This document shows positions 63,909-64,000 of a stretch of 64,000 nucleotides of DNA, in pieces. The DNA is from a virus. The translations under genes and the position numbers were made by a program. The stretch's first letter is position 1; each line of letters starts with the position of its first letter. Location of the stretch: positions 18,586-82,585 of the IMG/VR virus record IMGVR_UViG_3300025603_000009. One strand, given 5' to 3'. The notes beneath the pieces were generated by a model. The model saw only the letters and a list, made by a program, of their open reading frames with translations. It was not told where the DNA came from and did no database searches.

Positions 63909-64000
63909 ATGAACAGACAAGAGAAGTTGGATTTTTTAAATAAAACAGCAAAGCCTAGCCAATGGATTGAAGGTGCAAAGTATAGGCAAAAAAATTGCTG
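63909..64000 (+). CDS. Partial small protein at the right edge
   Basis: An ATG at 63909 opens a frame to the window end: MNRQEKLDFLNKTAKPSQWIEGAKYRQKNC, 30 residues. It looks like the start of a helical, possibly DNA-binding protein, but too little is visible to name it. Confidence 0.4.
   Translation, partial: MNRQEKLDFLNKTAKPSQWIEGAKYRQKNC

Overview
This window is about 64 kb of a tailed double-stranded DNA phage genome, most likely a crAss-like phage (order Crassvirales, podovirus morphology) infecting a member of the Bacteroidota. Four things support this. Two long oppositely transcribed modules meet at one divergent point near 37.7 kb. The structural order is PD-(D/E)XK nuclease, large terminase, portal, scaffold-like protein, major capsid protein, ring/tail tubular proteins, very large tail-stabilisation/muzzle protein, uptake protein and giant cargo proteins. 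The replication set is Dda-like helicase, family A polymerase, SF2 helicase, DnaB-like helicase, RecT-like protein, primase, ThyA and ATP-dependent ligase. Intergenic promoters match the Bacteroidota form (TTTG, about 20 nt, TAnnTTTG). The sequence is AT-rich, genes start after A/T-rich leaders without obvious Shine-Dalgarno sites, and neighbouring genes often overlap by TAATG or ATGA. TAA, TAG and TGA all end genes, so the standard code is used. Assignments rest on motifs, size and gene order read by eye; no database search was possible.

Minus strand, 37.7 kb down to 1 (virion module, transcribed leftward). It begins with an HU/IHF-like protein, a helical protein, the nuclease, a small helical protein that may resemble Acb2/Tad1 sponges, two exported proteins and an amidase. 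TerL, portal, scaffold-like protein and major capsid protein follow; the capsid gene ends at a strong hairpin terminator. Next come virion proteins, a cysteine-rich protein, a holin-like protein, a cupin, ring/tail tubular proteins, a fibre-like protein, a leucine-rich-repeat protein, the 1412-residue muzzle/stabilisation protein, the 721-residue uptake protein with three internal repeats, a 935-residue protein ending in an M15-type peptidase, and a giant cargo-type gene cut by the left edge. The virion RNA polymerase typical of this group is not visible and may lie further left.

Plus strand, 37.8 to 46.4 kb (probable early/accessory region). Many small, mostly unrecognised genes occur here, several with membrane segments and one short lipoprotein. 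Two gene-poor stretches (38.07-38.75 and 39.95-40.55 kb) hold hairpins, terminators and short repeats. A third non-coding segment (41.36-41.60 kb) holds a tRNA-like element and a separate multi-helix RNA candidate.

Plus strand, 46.4 to 64 kb (replication and nucleotide metabolism). Helicases, polymerase, recombination proteins, primase, a RusA-like protein, ThyA and ligase are interleaved with small membrane proteins, a possible spanin-like protein and a class II tRNA with an irregular anticodon arm. Hairpin terminators divide the end of this module into short transcription units. The most unusual items are the interleaved divergent promoters at 37.70-37.75 kb, the structured non-coding RNAs at 38.3, 39.4 and 41.4 kb, the odd tRNAs, and the LRR, cupin and sponge-like proteins inside the virion module.
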